Part shown: one piece after another, positions 34,238 through 42,785 of the stretch
How positions within the stretch are numbered: position 1 is the stretch's first letter
Layout of the letters: each line of letters starts with the position of its first letter
DNA from: Campylobacter concisus
GTDB lineage: Bacteria > Campylobacterota > Campylobacteria > Campylobacterales > Campylobacteraceae
Assembly: GCF_003048615.2 (NCBI RefSeq)
Contig: NZ_CP049263.1
Coordinates: forward strand, 930,001 to 994,000
Reading direction: 5' to 3'
DNA length: 64,000 bases
The notes under the pieces: generated by a model
The model's database searches: none
Seen by the model: only the letters and a program-made list of their open reading frames with translations
What the model was told of the DNA's origin: nothing
Position numbers and translations under genes: made by a program

Positions 34238-34594
34238 ATGAGAAATAAATACATTGAAGCATTTGAAAATGCTCAAATTGCTGGTAAGAATATCCCTGAC
34301 TTCCGTGCAGGAGATACATTGCGTGTGGCTACTCGTATTCACGAGGGTGACAAAACGAGAATTCAAAATTTTGAAGGCATTTGTATAGCTAGACGTGGTA
34401 GCGGCACTGGTGAAACATTTATTATCAGAAAAATCGGTGCTAACAGTGTTGGTGTTGAGAGGATTTTTCCAATCTTTAGTGATTCTATCGAAGAGATAAA
34501 GGTTCTTAGAAAAGGTCGTGTTAGAAGAGCTAAGCTATTCTATCTACGCGAATTACGCGGTAAAGCAGCTAAGATCCGCGAACTTAGAAAATAA
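34238..34594 (+). CDS. rplS: 50S ribosomal protein L19
   Basis: A 118-residue L19 with [20 protein letters not shown] and [23 protein letters not shown] precedes the ATG. Last gene of the plus-strand run, followed by a hairpin terminator. Confidence 0.97.
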   Translation: MRNKYIEAFENAQIAGKNIPDFRAGDTLRVATRIHEGDKTRIQNFEGICIARRGSGTGETFIIRKIGANSVGVERIFPIFSDSIEEIKVLRKGRVRRAKLFYLRELRGKAAKIRELRK

Positions 34595-34606
34595 TCTTCT
34601 ATTTGT

Positions 34607-34621
34607 CCTGAGAATTTCAGG
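34607..34621 (+). terminator. terminator of the rplS operon
   Basis: CCTGA and TCAGG form a 5-bp stem (6 with a T-G pair) around GAATT, 12 bases beyond the rplS stop, followed by AAAATTTCTTTCTTTT. Confidence 0.6.
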
Positions 34622-34826
34622 GCAAAATTTCTTTCTTTTATACTTAAATTTTACTATTCTGCATAATATAGTTTTTAAGTTTTTCAAAAAATAAATTCTA
34701 AAGTATTATGATATTTCTTAATGCGATATGTTTTAAGTGTTGTTTGTTAAAATTTTAAAGAGTTATTATATTAAATATATTTTCAAGAATAAAATTATTT
34801 AAATATTTTTAAAAAGTGTTGAATGA
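34622..34826. other. AT-rich non-coding stretch
   Basis: About 205 bases of very AT-rich sequence with stops in all frames and no hairpin or promoter I would call. Together with the remnant and hairpin that follow, it forms the only gap longer than 300 bases in the window. Confidence 0.6.
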
Positions 34827-34940
34827 TTTGTTAAATATAAAAATCACAATATTGCTGCTATCTTAAAAGATGAGCTTGAAAGTGGCGATGAGATCACCAT
34901 CGATAGCAACGGCGAGAAGATCGTCATTAAGAAAAAATAA
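34827..34940 (+). pseudogene. 3' remnant of an unidentified gene
   Basis: An open stretch of 37 codons ending in TAA reads like real coding DNA over its last 31 codons (NIAAILKDELESGDEITID then SNGEKIVIKKK), with the GAT/GAG/ATC/GGC codon choice of neighbouring genes. It has no ATG, GTG or TTG start and is bounded upstream by a TGA and AT-rich DNA. A strong hairpin starts 10 bases after its stop. It looks like the surviving tail of a deleted gene. I do not recognise the family. Confidence 0.5.
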
Positions 34941-34950
34941 CTTCAAATTT

Positions 34951-34979
34951 GCTTGGCAGGTTGGATCAACTTGCCAAGC
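34951..34979. terminator. 13-bp hairpin between the remnant and corA-like gene
   Basis: GCTTGGCAGGTTG pairs with CAACTTGCCAAGC (one G-T pair) around a 3-base loop. It is 11 bases beyond the corA-like stop on the minus strand and 10 beyond the remnant's stop on the plus strand. Strongest hairpin of the window, without a U-tract. Confidence 0.65.
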
Positions 34980-34990
34980 TTCGCATAAAT

Positions 34991-35689
34991 TTAACTAATA
35001 TCCTTATTTGATCTGTAATAAAATATAAAAAATAGCACACAAAGCATCGCTATAAAGGCAAAAACTATCAATGTGCCGTCTTTAAATGAGCTTAAAAACA
35101 TGCCATTTGTATTCATACCAAAAAAGCCAGTGATGAAATTTAGTGGCAAAAATAGAGCCGAAATGAGCGTCAAGAGGTAGATATTTTTATTTATCTTGTC
35201 ATTTTTAGCGCTTTGTATAAATGTATAGATGTCTTCGACCCTGCAGGCATATTCGTTAGCTATGGTCTTAAAGACACTTGCTTCGTGGATGCTGTTTTTA
35301 AGCTCTTTTTTTAGCCCTTGCTGCTCACTTTGGCAGATCGCAAGAGCTTCGTAAAAGTGCGAAATGCTATTTTGAAATTTTCTGATCTCATACTTTAAAA
35401 AGTGGTGTCTTTTTATAAATTTCTCAAAATTTTTTTGGCTAGCATAAATTTTCTCATACTCATTTAGCTCGTCTTGGTGCTCTAAAATTTTATTTGCATA
35501 TTCGTTACAAATCCCCTTAATAGCTACTTCAAACGTGCTTTTATCACATTCATGCTCAAGATCTTCTTTGTAAATTTTGCCATCTTTAAATAAAAATTTA
35601 AAAACTTGCTTTTGCGACGATGAGATGAGCGTGATGTAGTCAAATGCATCTCCATAAAAATATCCACAAAGTGCGCTTTTATAGCTCAT
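34991..35689 (-). CDS. CorA-family divalent cation channel
   Basis: A 232-residue short CorA-like protein. Two C-terminal membrane helices (about residues 172-190 and 205-225) flank the ion-selectivity motif GMN in [10 protein letters not shown]. The cytoplasmic part is a long helical region; it is shorter than in typical CorA (about 316 residues), so the N-terminal alpha/beta domain is reduced. Start chosen at the ATG at 35689 with AAGGAG upstream; an earlier ATG at 35731 lies deep inside tgt. Overlaps the tgt stop by 11 bases. Likely Mg2+ (or Co2+/Ni2+) uptake or efflux. Confidence 0.8.
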   Translation of the reverse strand: MSYKSALCGYFYGDAFDYITLISSSQKQVFKFLFKDGKIYKEDLEHECDKSTFEVAIKGICNEYANKILEHQDELNEYEKIYASQKNFEKFIKRHHFLKYEIRKFQNSISHFYEALAICQSEQQGLKKELKNSIHEASVFKTIANEYACRVEDIYTFIQSAKNDKINKNIYLLTLISALFLPLNFITGFFGMNTNGMFLSSFKDGTLIVFAFIAMLCVLFFIFYYRSNKDIS

Positions 35690-36809
35690 CTGCGCTCCTT
35701 TTTGCGTAGAAATTTCGCTTAAATTTAGCAAATTCGCCGACCTCTATCGCCTCTCTCATCTCTTTCATCAAATTTAGATAGTAGTGGAGGTTGTGAAGGC
35801 TTGCTAGTCTAAAAAATGTTAGCTCTCTAGTCTTAAAAAGGTGGTTTAAATAGCCTCTTGAGTAGCGCTTGCAGGTGTAGCACTGACAAGCTGGGTCTAT
35901 CGGCGCGTGGTCGTTTATAAATTTGGCTGATTTTATATTTATCTTACCAAAGCTAGTAAATAGCGTGCCATTTCTTGCGTTTCTAGTTGGCATGACGCAG
36001 TCAAACATATCAACGCCTCGCTCCACGTTTTCTACAAGATCTTCAGGCGTGCCAACGCCCATTAGATAGCGAGGTCTAAGCTCATCCATAAATGGCATAA
36101 CCGCCTCAACCGTGTCATACATCGCCTCATTGCTTTCGCCAACACTTAGCCCTCCTATGGCAAGGCCGTCAAATGGCATCTCGTTTAGCGCCTGCGCGCA
36201 AAATTTACGTGCCTCATAGTCGGTGCCGCCTTGAACGATGCCAAAGATATTTTGCTGCAGGCCAACGCCCTTGCTTTGCATAAATTTGTGGTAATCAATC
36301 GCCTCTTTTGCCCATTTTATCGTTCGCTTTATGCTTAGATCTATCCTTTTTTGCTCAGCAGGCAAGGCGACTAGATCATCAAGTATCATCATTATGTCGC
36401 TGCCCAGGTCATACTGTGTGTCAAGGACGGATCTTGGCGTGAAGTAGTGCGTGCTGCCGTCGATGTGGCTTTTAAATTTTATCCCGCCATCGTCGTTTTT
36501 GGTGTTTGACCTAAGCGAAAATGCCTGAAATCCGCCGCTATCAGTTAAAAACGAGCGATCAAATTTAGAAAATCCATGAAGTCCGCCAAACTCACGCACG
36601 ACCTTGCTACCAGGGCGCAGATACATGTGGTAGGTGTTTGCTAAAATTATCTTTGCGTCTAAAATTTCACTCATATCAAAGGCATCTAAGCTTTTAACTG
36701 CGCCAACCGTGCCAACTGGCATGAAAACTGGCGTTTGTATCACGCTGTGAGCGGTTGTTAGGACGCCGCGCCTTGCGTTGCCATCTTTTTTTATAACTTC
36801 AAATTTCAT
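35679..36809 (-). CDS. tgt: queuine/preQ1 tRNA-guanine transglycosylase
   Basis: A 376-residue Tgt with the [16 protein letters not shown] start, the substrate pocket [31 protein letters not shown] and catalytic aspartate in [15 protein letters not shown]. The zinc site is [18 protein letters not shown]. It exchanges guanine 34 for preQ1 in GUN-anticodon tRNAs. AAGGA 5 bases before the ATG; divergent from the Mla operon. Confidence 0.96.
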   Translation of the reverse strand: MKFEVIKKDGNARRGVLTTAHSVIQTPVFMPVGTVGAVKSLDAFDMSEILDAKIILANTYHMYLRPGSKVVREFGGLHGFSKFDRSFLTDSGGFQAFSLRSNTKNDDGGIKFKSHIDGSTHYFTPRSVLDTQYDLGSDIMMILDDLVALPAEQKRIDLSIKRTIKWAKEAIDYHKFMQSKGVGLQQNIFGIVQGGTDYEARKFCAQALNEMPFDGLAIGGLSVGESNEAMYDTVEAVMPFMDELRPRYLMGVGTPEDLVENVERGVDMFDCVMPTRNARNGTLFTSFGKINIKSAKFINDHAPIDPACQCYTCKRYSRGYLNHLFKTRELTFFRLASLHNLHYYLNLMKEMREAIEVGEFAKFKRNFYAKRSADEL

Positions 36810-36850
36810 CTAAGTCCTTAAAATTTTTGATTTTTTATTTTAACAAAATT

Positions 36851-36861
36851 TATAATATAAT
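36851..36861 (+). promoter_or_regulatory. -10 region of the mla operon
   Basis: Two overlapping TATAAT boxes (36851-36856 and 36856-36861), 28-38 bases before the TTG start of the permease gene. Confidence 0.55.
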
Positions 36862-36888
36862 CCAGAAAATTTAAGGCAAAGGAACTTT

Positions 36889-37995
36889 TTGCAAAAAAGA
36901 AATGATATCGTTTTTACCGAAGCAAACGGCACTGCGACCATAAAATTTGCAGGCGAGTTTAGCTACAAAGACGCAAAAAATTTACAAAGCATTTTTAAAA
37001 AAATCCAAAAGCTTAACGGCAATGTTAAATTTGACTTTAGCGAGCTAAAGAGTATTGATTATGCTGTTTTGATCCTTTTAAAAAATACGCTAAATGGCAA
37101 GAAATTTGAGATCATCACAAATGATGAGAAGATAAAGGCGATGAGCGATCTTTTAAATGATGAGAAGATCGACTTTAACTACATGCCACCGCACAATAGC
37201 CTAAATTTCTTCTCACGCTTAGGTGAGAAAATTTGCGAGGGATTTGTAAATTTGCTTGAGTTTGGCTCGTTTTTGGGCGAGTTTTTGATAAAGAGCGTGA
37301 GGATTTTATTTAATCCTGCAAATTTAAGATTTAGAGAATTTAGCAACTACATAAAAGATGGTGGCGTAAATGCCGTTTTCATCGTATCGCTCACCGCTTT
37401 TTTGATAGGCGTCGTGCTTGCTTATCTTGGCAGTGCGATGCTTGCAAGCTTTGGGGCAAGTATATTTATAGTAGAGATCATGGGCATGCTAACGCTTAGA
37501 GAGGTCGCTCCGCTCATCGCTGCTATCGTCGTGGCGGGCAGGTCGGCATCTAGCTTTACCGCGCAAATTGGCGCTATGAAGCTAACTGAGGAGATAGACG
37601 CGATGAAGACGATGGGCTTTGAGCCATTTAACTTCTTGGTCTTGCCGCGCATCATCGCCATGGTGCTTTGCGTGCCTGTCATCATCTTTATAGCTGATAG
37701 CATAAGCATTTTAGGGCAGATGATCATTTGCCAAACGATACTTGATATCAGCTTTAGCGACTATCTTAATAGGTTTCGTGAGATGGTCGAGCTTAGGCAC
37801 TTTGCTGTTGGCATGATAAAGGCTCCGTTTTTTGGTGCGGTGATAGCGATTATTGGGTGTATGAGGGGATTTGGCGTTAGTCAAAACGCCCAAAGCCTTG
37901 GAGCGATGACAACCGTTAGCGTTGTAAATGCGATATTTTGGGTCATTGCGCTTGATGCATTTTTCGCGATAATTTTTATGTGGCTAAAGATATGA
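36889..37995 (+). CDS. MlaE-type lipid ABC transporter permease with fused STAS domain
   Basis: A 368-residue protein starting at TTG (AAAGGAA upstream). Residues 1-95 are a STAS-like domain (FAGEFSYKDAKNLQ, KFDFSELKSIDYAVL), equivalent to the separate MlaB of E. coli; residues 110-368 are an MlaE permease with several membrane helices and the family signature VVAGRSASSFTAQIGAMK and EEIDAMKTMGFEP. With the downstream ATPase and MCE protein it should move phospholipids between the membranes. The fusion means no separate mlaB is needed. Confidence 0.9.
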   Translation: MQKRNDIVFTEANGTATIKFAGEFSYKDAKNLQSIFKKIQKLNGNVKFDFSELKSIDYAVLILLKNTLNGKKFEIITNDEKIKAMSDLLNDEKIDFNYMPPHNSLNFFSRLGEKICEGFVNLLEFGSFLGEFLIKSVRILFNPANLRFREFSNYIKDGGVNAVFIVSLTAFLIGVVLAYLGSAMLASFGASIFIVEIMGMLTLREVAPLIAAIVVAGRSASSFTAQIGAMKLTEEIDAMKTMGFEPFNFLVLPRIIAMVLCVPVIIFIADSISILGQMIICQTILDISFSDYLNRFREMVELRHFAVGMIKAPFFGAVIAIIGCMRGFGVSQNAQSLGAMTTVSVVNAIFWVIALDAFFAIIFMWLKI

Positions 37996-38732
37996 ACGAG
38001 ATAATAGTTGGAAAAAACATAACGACAAGTTATGGCGACAAGATAATGCACGATAATGTGAGCTGGAGCGTCAAAGAGGCTGAAATTTATGGCTTTTTAG
38101 GCGGCAGTGGCGCTGGTAAAACGACGCTTATGAAGACGATGATATATCTAAAAAAGCCAAGCAAGGGCGATATATTTTTTGATGGCGTCAATATGTGGAA
38201 AAGTAGCCAACAAGAGCAGCAAGAGATCAAGCTAAAAAGTGGGACGATGTTTCAGTTTGGAGCGCTTTATAGCTCGATGACGATACTTGATAATGTGGGT
38301 GTTTTGCTCCATGAGTACTCTAAATTTAACAAGCGCCAGATCGATGAGATAGCGATGTTTTGGATACAAAAAGTTGGGCTTAAAAAAGAGGTTTCAATGC
38401 TCTATCCAAGCGAGCTAAGTGGTGGTATGAAAAAAAGAGCCGCGCTTGCAAGAGCCTTGGTGCTAAGTCCAAGGGTGCTATTTTTAGATGAGCCAAACAG
38501 CGGCCTTGATCCTGTTAGCTCACGCCAGATGGATGCGCTCATAAAAGAGCTTCGTGATAGCATCGGCGTAACTGTCGTCATGGTGACGCATGATGCGGAT
38601 AGTATTTTTGATATTTTGGATAGATTTTTGATAATAGATAACAAAAAGATAGCCTTTGAGGGAGATATAAAAGAGCTTGAACATCTTGAAAACAACCCGC
38701 TTGAAGAGCTATTTAAAATGAGGAAAAAGTAG
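37992..38732 (+). CDS. MlaF-type ABC transporter ATPase
   Basis: A 246-residue ATPase with Walker A GGSGAGKTTL, signature LSGGMKKRAALARAL, Walker B VLFLDEPNSGLDP and switch histidine VMVTHD. The MKKR form of the signature is typical of the Mla/Mce group. Start at the ATG overlapping the permease stop (ATGA). Confidence 0.93.
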   Translation: MNEIIVGKNITTSYGDKIMHDNVSWSVKEAEIYGFLGGSGAGKTTLMKTMIYLKKPSKGDIFFDGVNMWKSSQQEQQEIKLKSGTMFQFGALYSSMTILDNVGVLLHEYSKFNKRQIDEIAMFWIQKVGLKKEVSMLYPSELSGGMKKRAALARALVLSPRVLFLDEPNSGLDPVSSRQMDALIKELRDSIGVTVVMVTHDADSIFDILDRFLIIDNKKIAFEGDIKELEHLENNPLEELFKMRKK

Positions 38733-39665
38733 ATGGAAAATAGAAATTCTTATACCATTGTCGGCATGTTTTTCATAGCCTGCCTTACAGCATTTGCCAT
38801 ATTTATCTGGTGGATGACTAGCAAAAATAACACAAAGGTTGATTTTAAGGAGTATTACATCCACACGACCGAGCTGCCAAGCGGACTAAAGGTTGATTCT
38901 ACGGTTAAATTTATCGGCGTGCCAGCTGGAAGCGTTAGCGATATAAATTTTGTCGATGACAAAAACGCTCTTATAAACATCACGATGAAGATAAGAGAGG
39001 ATCTGCCTATCAAGGCTGATAGCGTGGCTAGCATCGAAGTTCAGGCTATTAGCGGTGTGGCTAGTATAAATATAAGCCGAGGCACGAAGGATTTTAAACC
39101 AGGCGATAAGCCTATCTTAAAGCTTGAAGAGAGCCTTCTTTCAAAGCTTGGAAACAACGCTGAGAACATCACTTTAAAGATAAATCAAACCCTTGATAAA
39201 GTTGATGGCTTTTTCTCAGCTGAAAATATCTCTCACATCGAATCAATCCTAAGAAATATCGATAAATTTACTCAGGTTTTAACCGATGAAAATGGCTTAA
39301 GCGAGGTTGATAGCATCGTTAAAAATGTAAAAAATTTCACCGACAGCCTAAACAAAACAGACACAAAAGAGCTTGCTAAAAATTTAAACACATTAATCGC
39401 AAGTGCAAATTCAGTTTTCAAATCAGCAAATTCGGCTGTCACTGGATATAGCTCGCTTCAAGATATCATCACTCAAAAGGTAAAAAACGGCGAGTATGAC
39501 CTTAGAAACACGGTCTCTCCGCTTCTTAGAGAGGCTAGCGAGTTTTTAAATGGATTTGACAAGACGCTACGTGAGTTTAGAGGCGCGCTTCAAAGACTTG
39601 AGGACAATCCTTACGAGTTTTTCTTCACAAATCCAGTGCCAAATGACAAAGGAGATAAAAAATGA
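38733..39665 (+). CDS. MlaD-type MCE domain lipid-binding protein
   Basis: A 310-residue protein with one N-terminal membrane helix (residues about 8-30) and an MCE beta-barrel domain (about 38-120: TELPSGLKVDSTVKFIGVPAG, AISGVASINI). A long helical C-terminal region of about 180 residues follows, longer than in E. coli MlaD (183 residues in all), which could form a helical tube or a contact towards the outer membrane as in other MCE proteins. Starts right after the ATPase stop codon; 4-base overlap with the lipoprotein gene. Confidence 0.9.
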   Translation: MENRNSYTIVGMFFIACLTAFAIFIWWMTSKNNTKVDFKEYYIHTTELPSGLKVDSTVKFIGVPAGSVSDINFVDDKNALINITMKIREDLPIKADSVASIEVQAISGVASINISRGTKDFKPGDKPILKLEESLLSKLGNNAENITLKINQTLDKVDGFFSAENISHIESILRNIDKFTQVLTDENGLSEVDSIVKNVKNFTDSLNKTDTKELAKNLNTLIASANSVFKSANSAVTGYSSLQDIITQKVKNGEYDLRNTVSPLLREASEFLNGFDKTLREFRGALQRLEDNPYEFFFTNPVPNDKGDKK

Positions 39666-40222
39666 GAAATTTAATCTTTCTAGCGGCTGCATTTTTATTT
39701 TTTGGCTGCTCGCTAAAGACCAATGTGCCAATGGCAACTATGTATGAAATTCACTACTCAAACAAAGAGTGCTCAGCTGAAAACAAGCAAAAAGAGCTAA
39801 AAAATGTCTTTATCGAAAACGTAAGTGCCCTTGATATGGTCGATACTAGAAAAATTCTAATAGTTGCTGAAAACAATAAGATAAGATATTTGACAGACGC
39901 CAAATTTGTATCTGAGCCAAGCGAGATGATCTATAAGTCGCTTGTAAAAGGACTTTACTCAAACTGCGCTGCAAAGCCGATATTTTCGCCAAATGCAAAG
40001 GATCTTAGGCTAAAAGTTAGCATCATCTCACTTCAAATAAGAGGCGACAAGGCCGAAGTTTCGCTAGCGTATGAGCTATTTAACGCAAACACCTCGCTAA
40101 AATCAGGCATGATCACAAAAGAAATTTTCTGCCCAGACCCAAGCTCAAGCACTATTTTTGAGACGATAAACAAGGCTGCAAATTCAGCTATCGATACTTT
40201 AATCTCTGAAATAATCTACTAA
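39662..40222 (+). CDS. ABC-type transport auxiliary lipoprotein (PqiC/MlaC-position)
   Basis: A 186-residue lipoprotein with lipobox FFGC (Cys16). It resembles the ABC-type transport auxiliary lipoprotein family found at the end of Mce-type operons (YEIHYSNKEC near the start, a conserved central ...IRYLTDAKFVSEPSEMIYKS block). It replaces the soluble periplasmic MlaC of E. coli in this gene order, and probably links the MCE complex to the outer membrane. Family assignment moderate. Confidence 0.75.
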   Translation: MRNLIFLAAAFLFFGCSLKTNVPMATMYEIHYSNKECSAENKQKELKNVFIENVSALDMVDTRKILIVAENNKIRYLTDAKFVSEPSEMIYKSLVKGLYSNCAAKPIFSPNAKDLRLKVSIISLQIRGDKAEVSLAYELFNANTSLKSGMITKEIFCPDPSSSTIFETINKAANSAIDTLISEIIY

Positions 40223-40238
40223 AATTTTCTTAAATTTT

Positions 40239-40268
40239 TTGGCTGTGAAAGCTTAAATTTACAGCCAA
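40239..40268 (+). terminator. candidate terminator of the mla operon
   Basis: TTGGCTGT pairs with ACAGCCAA (8 bp) around a 14-base loop, 17 bases beyond the lipoprotein stop. No U-run directly after it. Confidence 0.5.
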
Positions 40269-40295
40269 AAATAGCTTATTTTAAAGACCTTTTGT

Positions 40296-40301
40296 TATAA
40301 T
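40296..40301 (+). promoter_or_regulatory. -10 box for the TrkA-like/aroB/mscS operon
   Basis: TATAAT preceded by TTTTGT, 25 bases before the start codon of the RCK-domain gene. Confidence 0.6.
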
Positions 40302-40325
40302 GCGGCTTTAAAATACGGAGAATTA

Positions 40326-41744
40326 ATGAAGAAAATTTTAATAATCGCTGGTGGAGCTTTTGCAAGAAATTTTTTAGATAGACTTCTTGGAGCAAAGTCA
40401 AATTTACACCACTACATCGTTGTTTCAAACGAAGATCACAGCCAAAAGGCAAATTACGAAAATTTCACATTTTATCAGTTTGACCCAACGAGCCTTTCAA
40501 AGCTAAAGAGCATAAGTGATGGCTATTTTAGCCAGTTTTGTATCGTGAGTGAGAACAAAAATGAAGCGGTTGCTGTTTATGAAAATTTAAGACAGATCAG
40601 CACAAAAACTGAGACCATTTTTATGAACTCGTGGGAGCTTGACGAAAAGTGCAAGGAGACTTTTGCAAGCGATAAGCATCTAAGCGTAGTTGATATAAGA
40701 GATATCGCAGCTTCAAGGCTCATGGACTATCTGCCAGATATGCCTGTATATGCTGATAATATCGGCTTTAGCGAGGGCGAGATCATGGAGGTTAAGGTGC
40801 CTATTGGCAGCTCATATATGTATCGCCATGTAAGCTCGATCGCTCAAAAAAGATGGCGGATAGCGCTTATTTACAGGGGCGCTGAGATCATCTTGCCAAA
40901 GCCAAATACAATGATCCAGCCAAGCGATATCTTGCTAATCGTTGGCGATCCAAACGTACTTCAAAACGTTTATCGCTCGATAAAACGCGAAAGTGGGCAG
41001 TTTCCAAGTCCATTTGGCAGCAACATCTACACGCTAATCGATATGAGATCAATGAGCAAAGAGCGAGTTGGCAAGCTTATAAAAGATAGCTTATATGTGC
41101 ATTCAAAGCTAAATAACAAACGCCTTATCTTTAGGGTGATAAATCCAACTTTGGGTGAAAATTTAGAGACGTTAAAGGCGATAAAAGAGAAAAACATCCT
41201 TGTTTTGATGGATTATTTTAATAGCGACAATAAATCGATAAAAGATGACGTTTTAAAACACGATATCGGACTAATCATAAGCGACGATAGATACTTTTTC
41301 AAATTTCAAAAGCTATTTTATGAGCTTAAAATTCCAGTGCTAAAAACGGGTAAAATTTTGCTCTCAAAGATAAAAGAGGGCGTGATACTGGGCGATCAAA
41401 GCCAAGAGGTCGAAAATCAATCAGCTGTCATTACAGACTGCTGCGCGCAGCTTGATTTGGAGATGAGATTTTACTATTTTGATAACAAGCATAGCGACGA
41501 TGAAGCGCTAAAAGAGCACTTTGAGAGCATTAGCACGCTCTTTTCAAAGCGCATAAAGATAGAAAATCACAGCCTTAAAAACCCGCTTGTAAAGTTAAAA
41601 GGCACAAATGATCTGCTTCATTTTGTGATGTTTACTAAAAACGTGGCAAATGGTGGCGCTTTTGCCTTTTTATCGACAAATTTAAATAGACTTTATAAAA
41701 AACTAAGCAAAAACGCACAGCTTTTTGTGCCAGTAAGTGAGTAG
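40326..41744 (+). CDS. RCK-domain (TrkA-N/TrkA-C) potassium-transport-like regulatory protein
   Basis: A 472-residue cytoplasmic protein. Residues 1-110 form a TrkA-N-like Rossmann domain, though the usual GxGxxG is reduced to IIAGGAFARNFL. Residues about 150-225 form an RCK-C domain (EIMEVKVPIGSSYMYRHVSS, PSDILLIVGDP). The C-terminal half is a second Rossmann-like part of uncertain type. Such proteins gate K+ channels or carriers, but no transporter gene is adjacent: the operon continues with aroB and mscS. H. pylori HP0282, next to aroB, is probably the orthologue. Substrate and partner unknown. Confidence 0.72.
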   Translation: MKKILIIAGGAFARNFLDRLLGAKSNLHHYIVVSNEDHSQKANYENFTFYQFDPTSLSKLKSISDGYFSQFCIVSENKNEAVAVYENLRQISTKTETIFMNSWELDEKCKETFASDKHLSVVDIRDIAASRLMDYLPDMPVYADNIGFSEGEIMEVKVPIGSSYMYRHVSSIAQKRWRIALIYRGAEIILPKPNTMIQPSDILLIVGDPNVLQNVYRSIKRESGQFPSPFGSNIYTLIDMRSMSKERVGKLIKDSLYVHSKLNNKRLIFRVINPTLGENLETLKAIKEKNILVLMDYFNSDNKSIKDDVLKHDIGLIISDDRYFFKFQKLFYELKIPVLKTGKILLSKIKEGVILGDQSQEVENQSAVITDCCAQLDLEMRFYYFDNKHSDDEALKEHFESISTLFSKRIKIENHSLKNPLVKLKGTNDLLHFVMFTKNVANGGAFAFLSTNLNRLYKKLSKNAQLFVPVSE

Positions 41745-41747
41745 AAA

Positions 41748-42785
41748 ATGCAGATAAATTTAAACCTTAAGGAAAAGGCGTCAAGCTATAAAATTTATAT
41801 AAACGAGCTTGAGAGATTAGAGCTAAAGGGCAAGGTCGGCATCGTCACAAATGCCAAAGTAGCAGGGCTTCACCTTGAAAAGCTGCTTAGCGTTTTAAAG
41901 TGCGATGAGAAATTTATCATAAGCGTGCCAGACGGCGAGGAATATAAAAACCTTGAGACAATAGAGCAAATTTTAGAGCAGCTTTTTGTTAGTAAATTTG
42001 ACCGCGCATCTACGCTCATAGCCCTTGGTGGTGGCGTCATCAGCGATATGACCGGCTTTGCGGCAAGCATATATGAAAGAGGGATAAGCTTTATAAATAT
42101 CCCAACCACGCTTTTAGCGCAAGTCGATGCAAGTGTGGGCGGAAAAACAGGGGTAAATAACAAATTTGGCAAAAATTTAATCGGCTCATTTTATCAGCCA
42201 AAGGCAGTTTTTTGTGAGATAAATTTCTTAAAAACATTGCCAAAGAGAGAATTTGCAGCTGGCGTGGCAGAGGCTTTAAAGATGGCGATAACCTTTGATA
42301 AAGAGATGTTTAGCTGGCTAAAGAGCGTAAATTTAGACGATGGAAATTTAGCAAAGCTAGTTGAAAAGTCTATAAATTTAAAGGCTAGAGTAGTCGAGCA
42401 AGATGAAAAAGAAAAGGGTCTAAGAGCCATCCTAAACTACGGTCATACCTTTGCTCACGTCATCGAAAACGAGACAAATTATAAAGAATTTTTACACGGC
42501 GAAGCGGTGGCGATAGGTATGAATATGGCAAATCGCCTAAGCGTTAGACTGGGTCTCATGAGTGAGGCGCAGGCAGAGGAGATCAAGCAGGTATTAGTGA
42601 AATTTGATCTGCCTGTAAGCTACAAAATAGAAAACGAATATGCATTTTACGAGGCGTTTTTTATGGATAAAAAGACAAAAGGTGATAAGATAAATTTCAT
42701 AATCGCAGATAAAATCGGCAGTGCGTTCATCAAAAATGACGTCAAAAAAGAGGACGTTTTAGAAACTTTGAGAGAATTTAAATGA
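41748..42785 (+). CDS. aroB: 3-dehydroquinate synthase
   Basis: A 345-residue AroB. NAD-binding [39 protein letters not shown], and zinc ligands in [11 protein letters not shown] and [10 protein letters not shown]. It makes 3-dehydroquinate from DAHP in the shikimate pathway. Three bases after the RCK gene; 4-base overlap with mscS. Confidence 0.96.
   Translation: MQINLNLKEKASSYKIYINELERLELKGKVGIVTNAKVAGLHLEKLLSVLKCDEKFIISVPDGEEYKNLETIEQILEQLFVSKFDRASTLIALGGGVISDMTGFAASIYERGISFINIPTTLLAQVDASVGGKTGVNNKFGKNLIGSFYQPKAVFCEINFLKTLPKREFAAGVAEALKMAITFDKEMFSWLKSVNLDDGNLAKLVEKSINLKARVVEQDEKEKGLRAILNYGHTFAHVIENETNYKEFLHGEAVAIGMNMANRLSVRLGLMSEAQAEEIKQVLVKFDLPVSYKIENEYAFYEAFFMDKKTKGDKINFIIADKIGSAFIKNDVKKEDVLETLREFK

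Noticed and set aside
35690-35731. N-terminal extension of the CorA-like protein
   Set aside because: The extension lies within tgt, adds no family residues, and the ATG at 35689 has AAGGAG in place.
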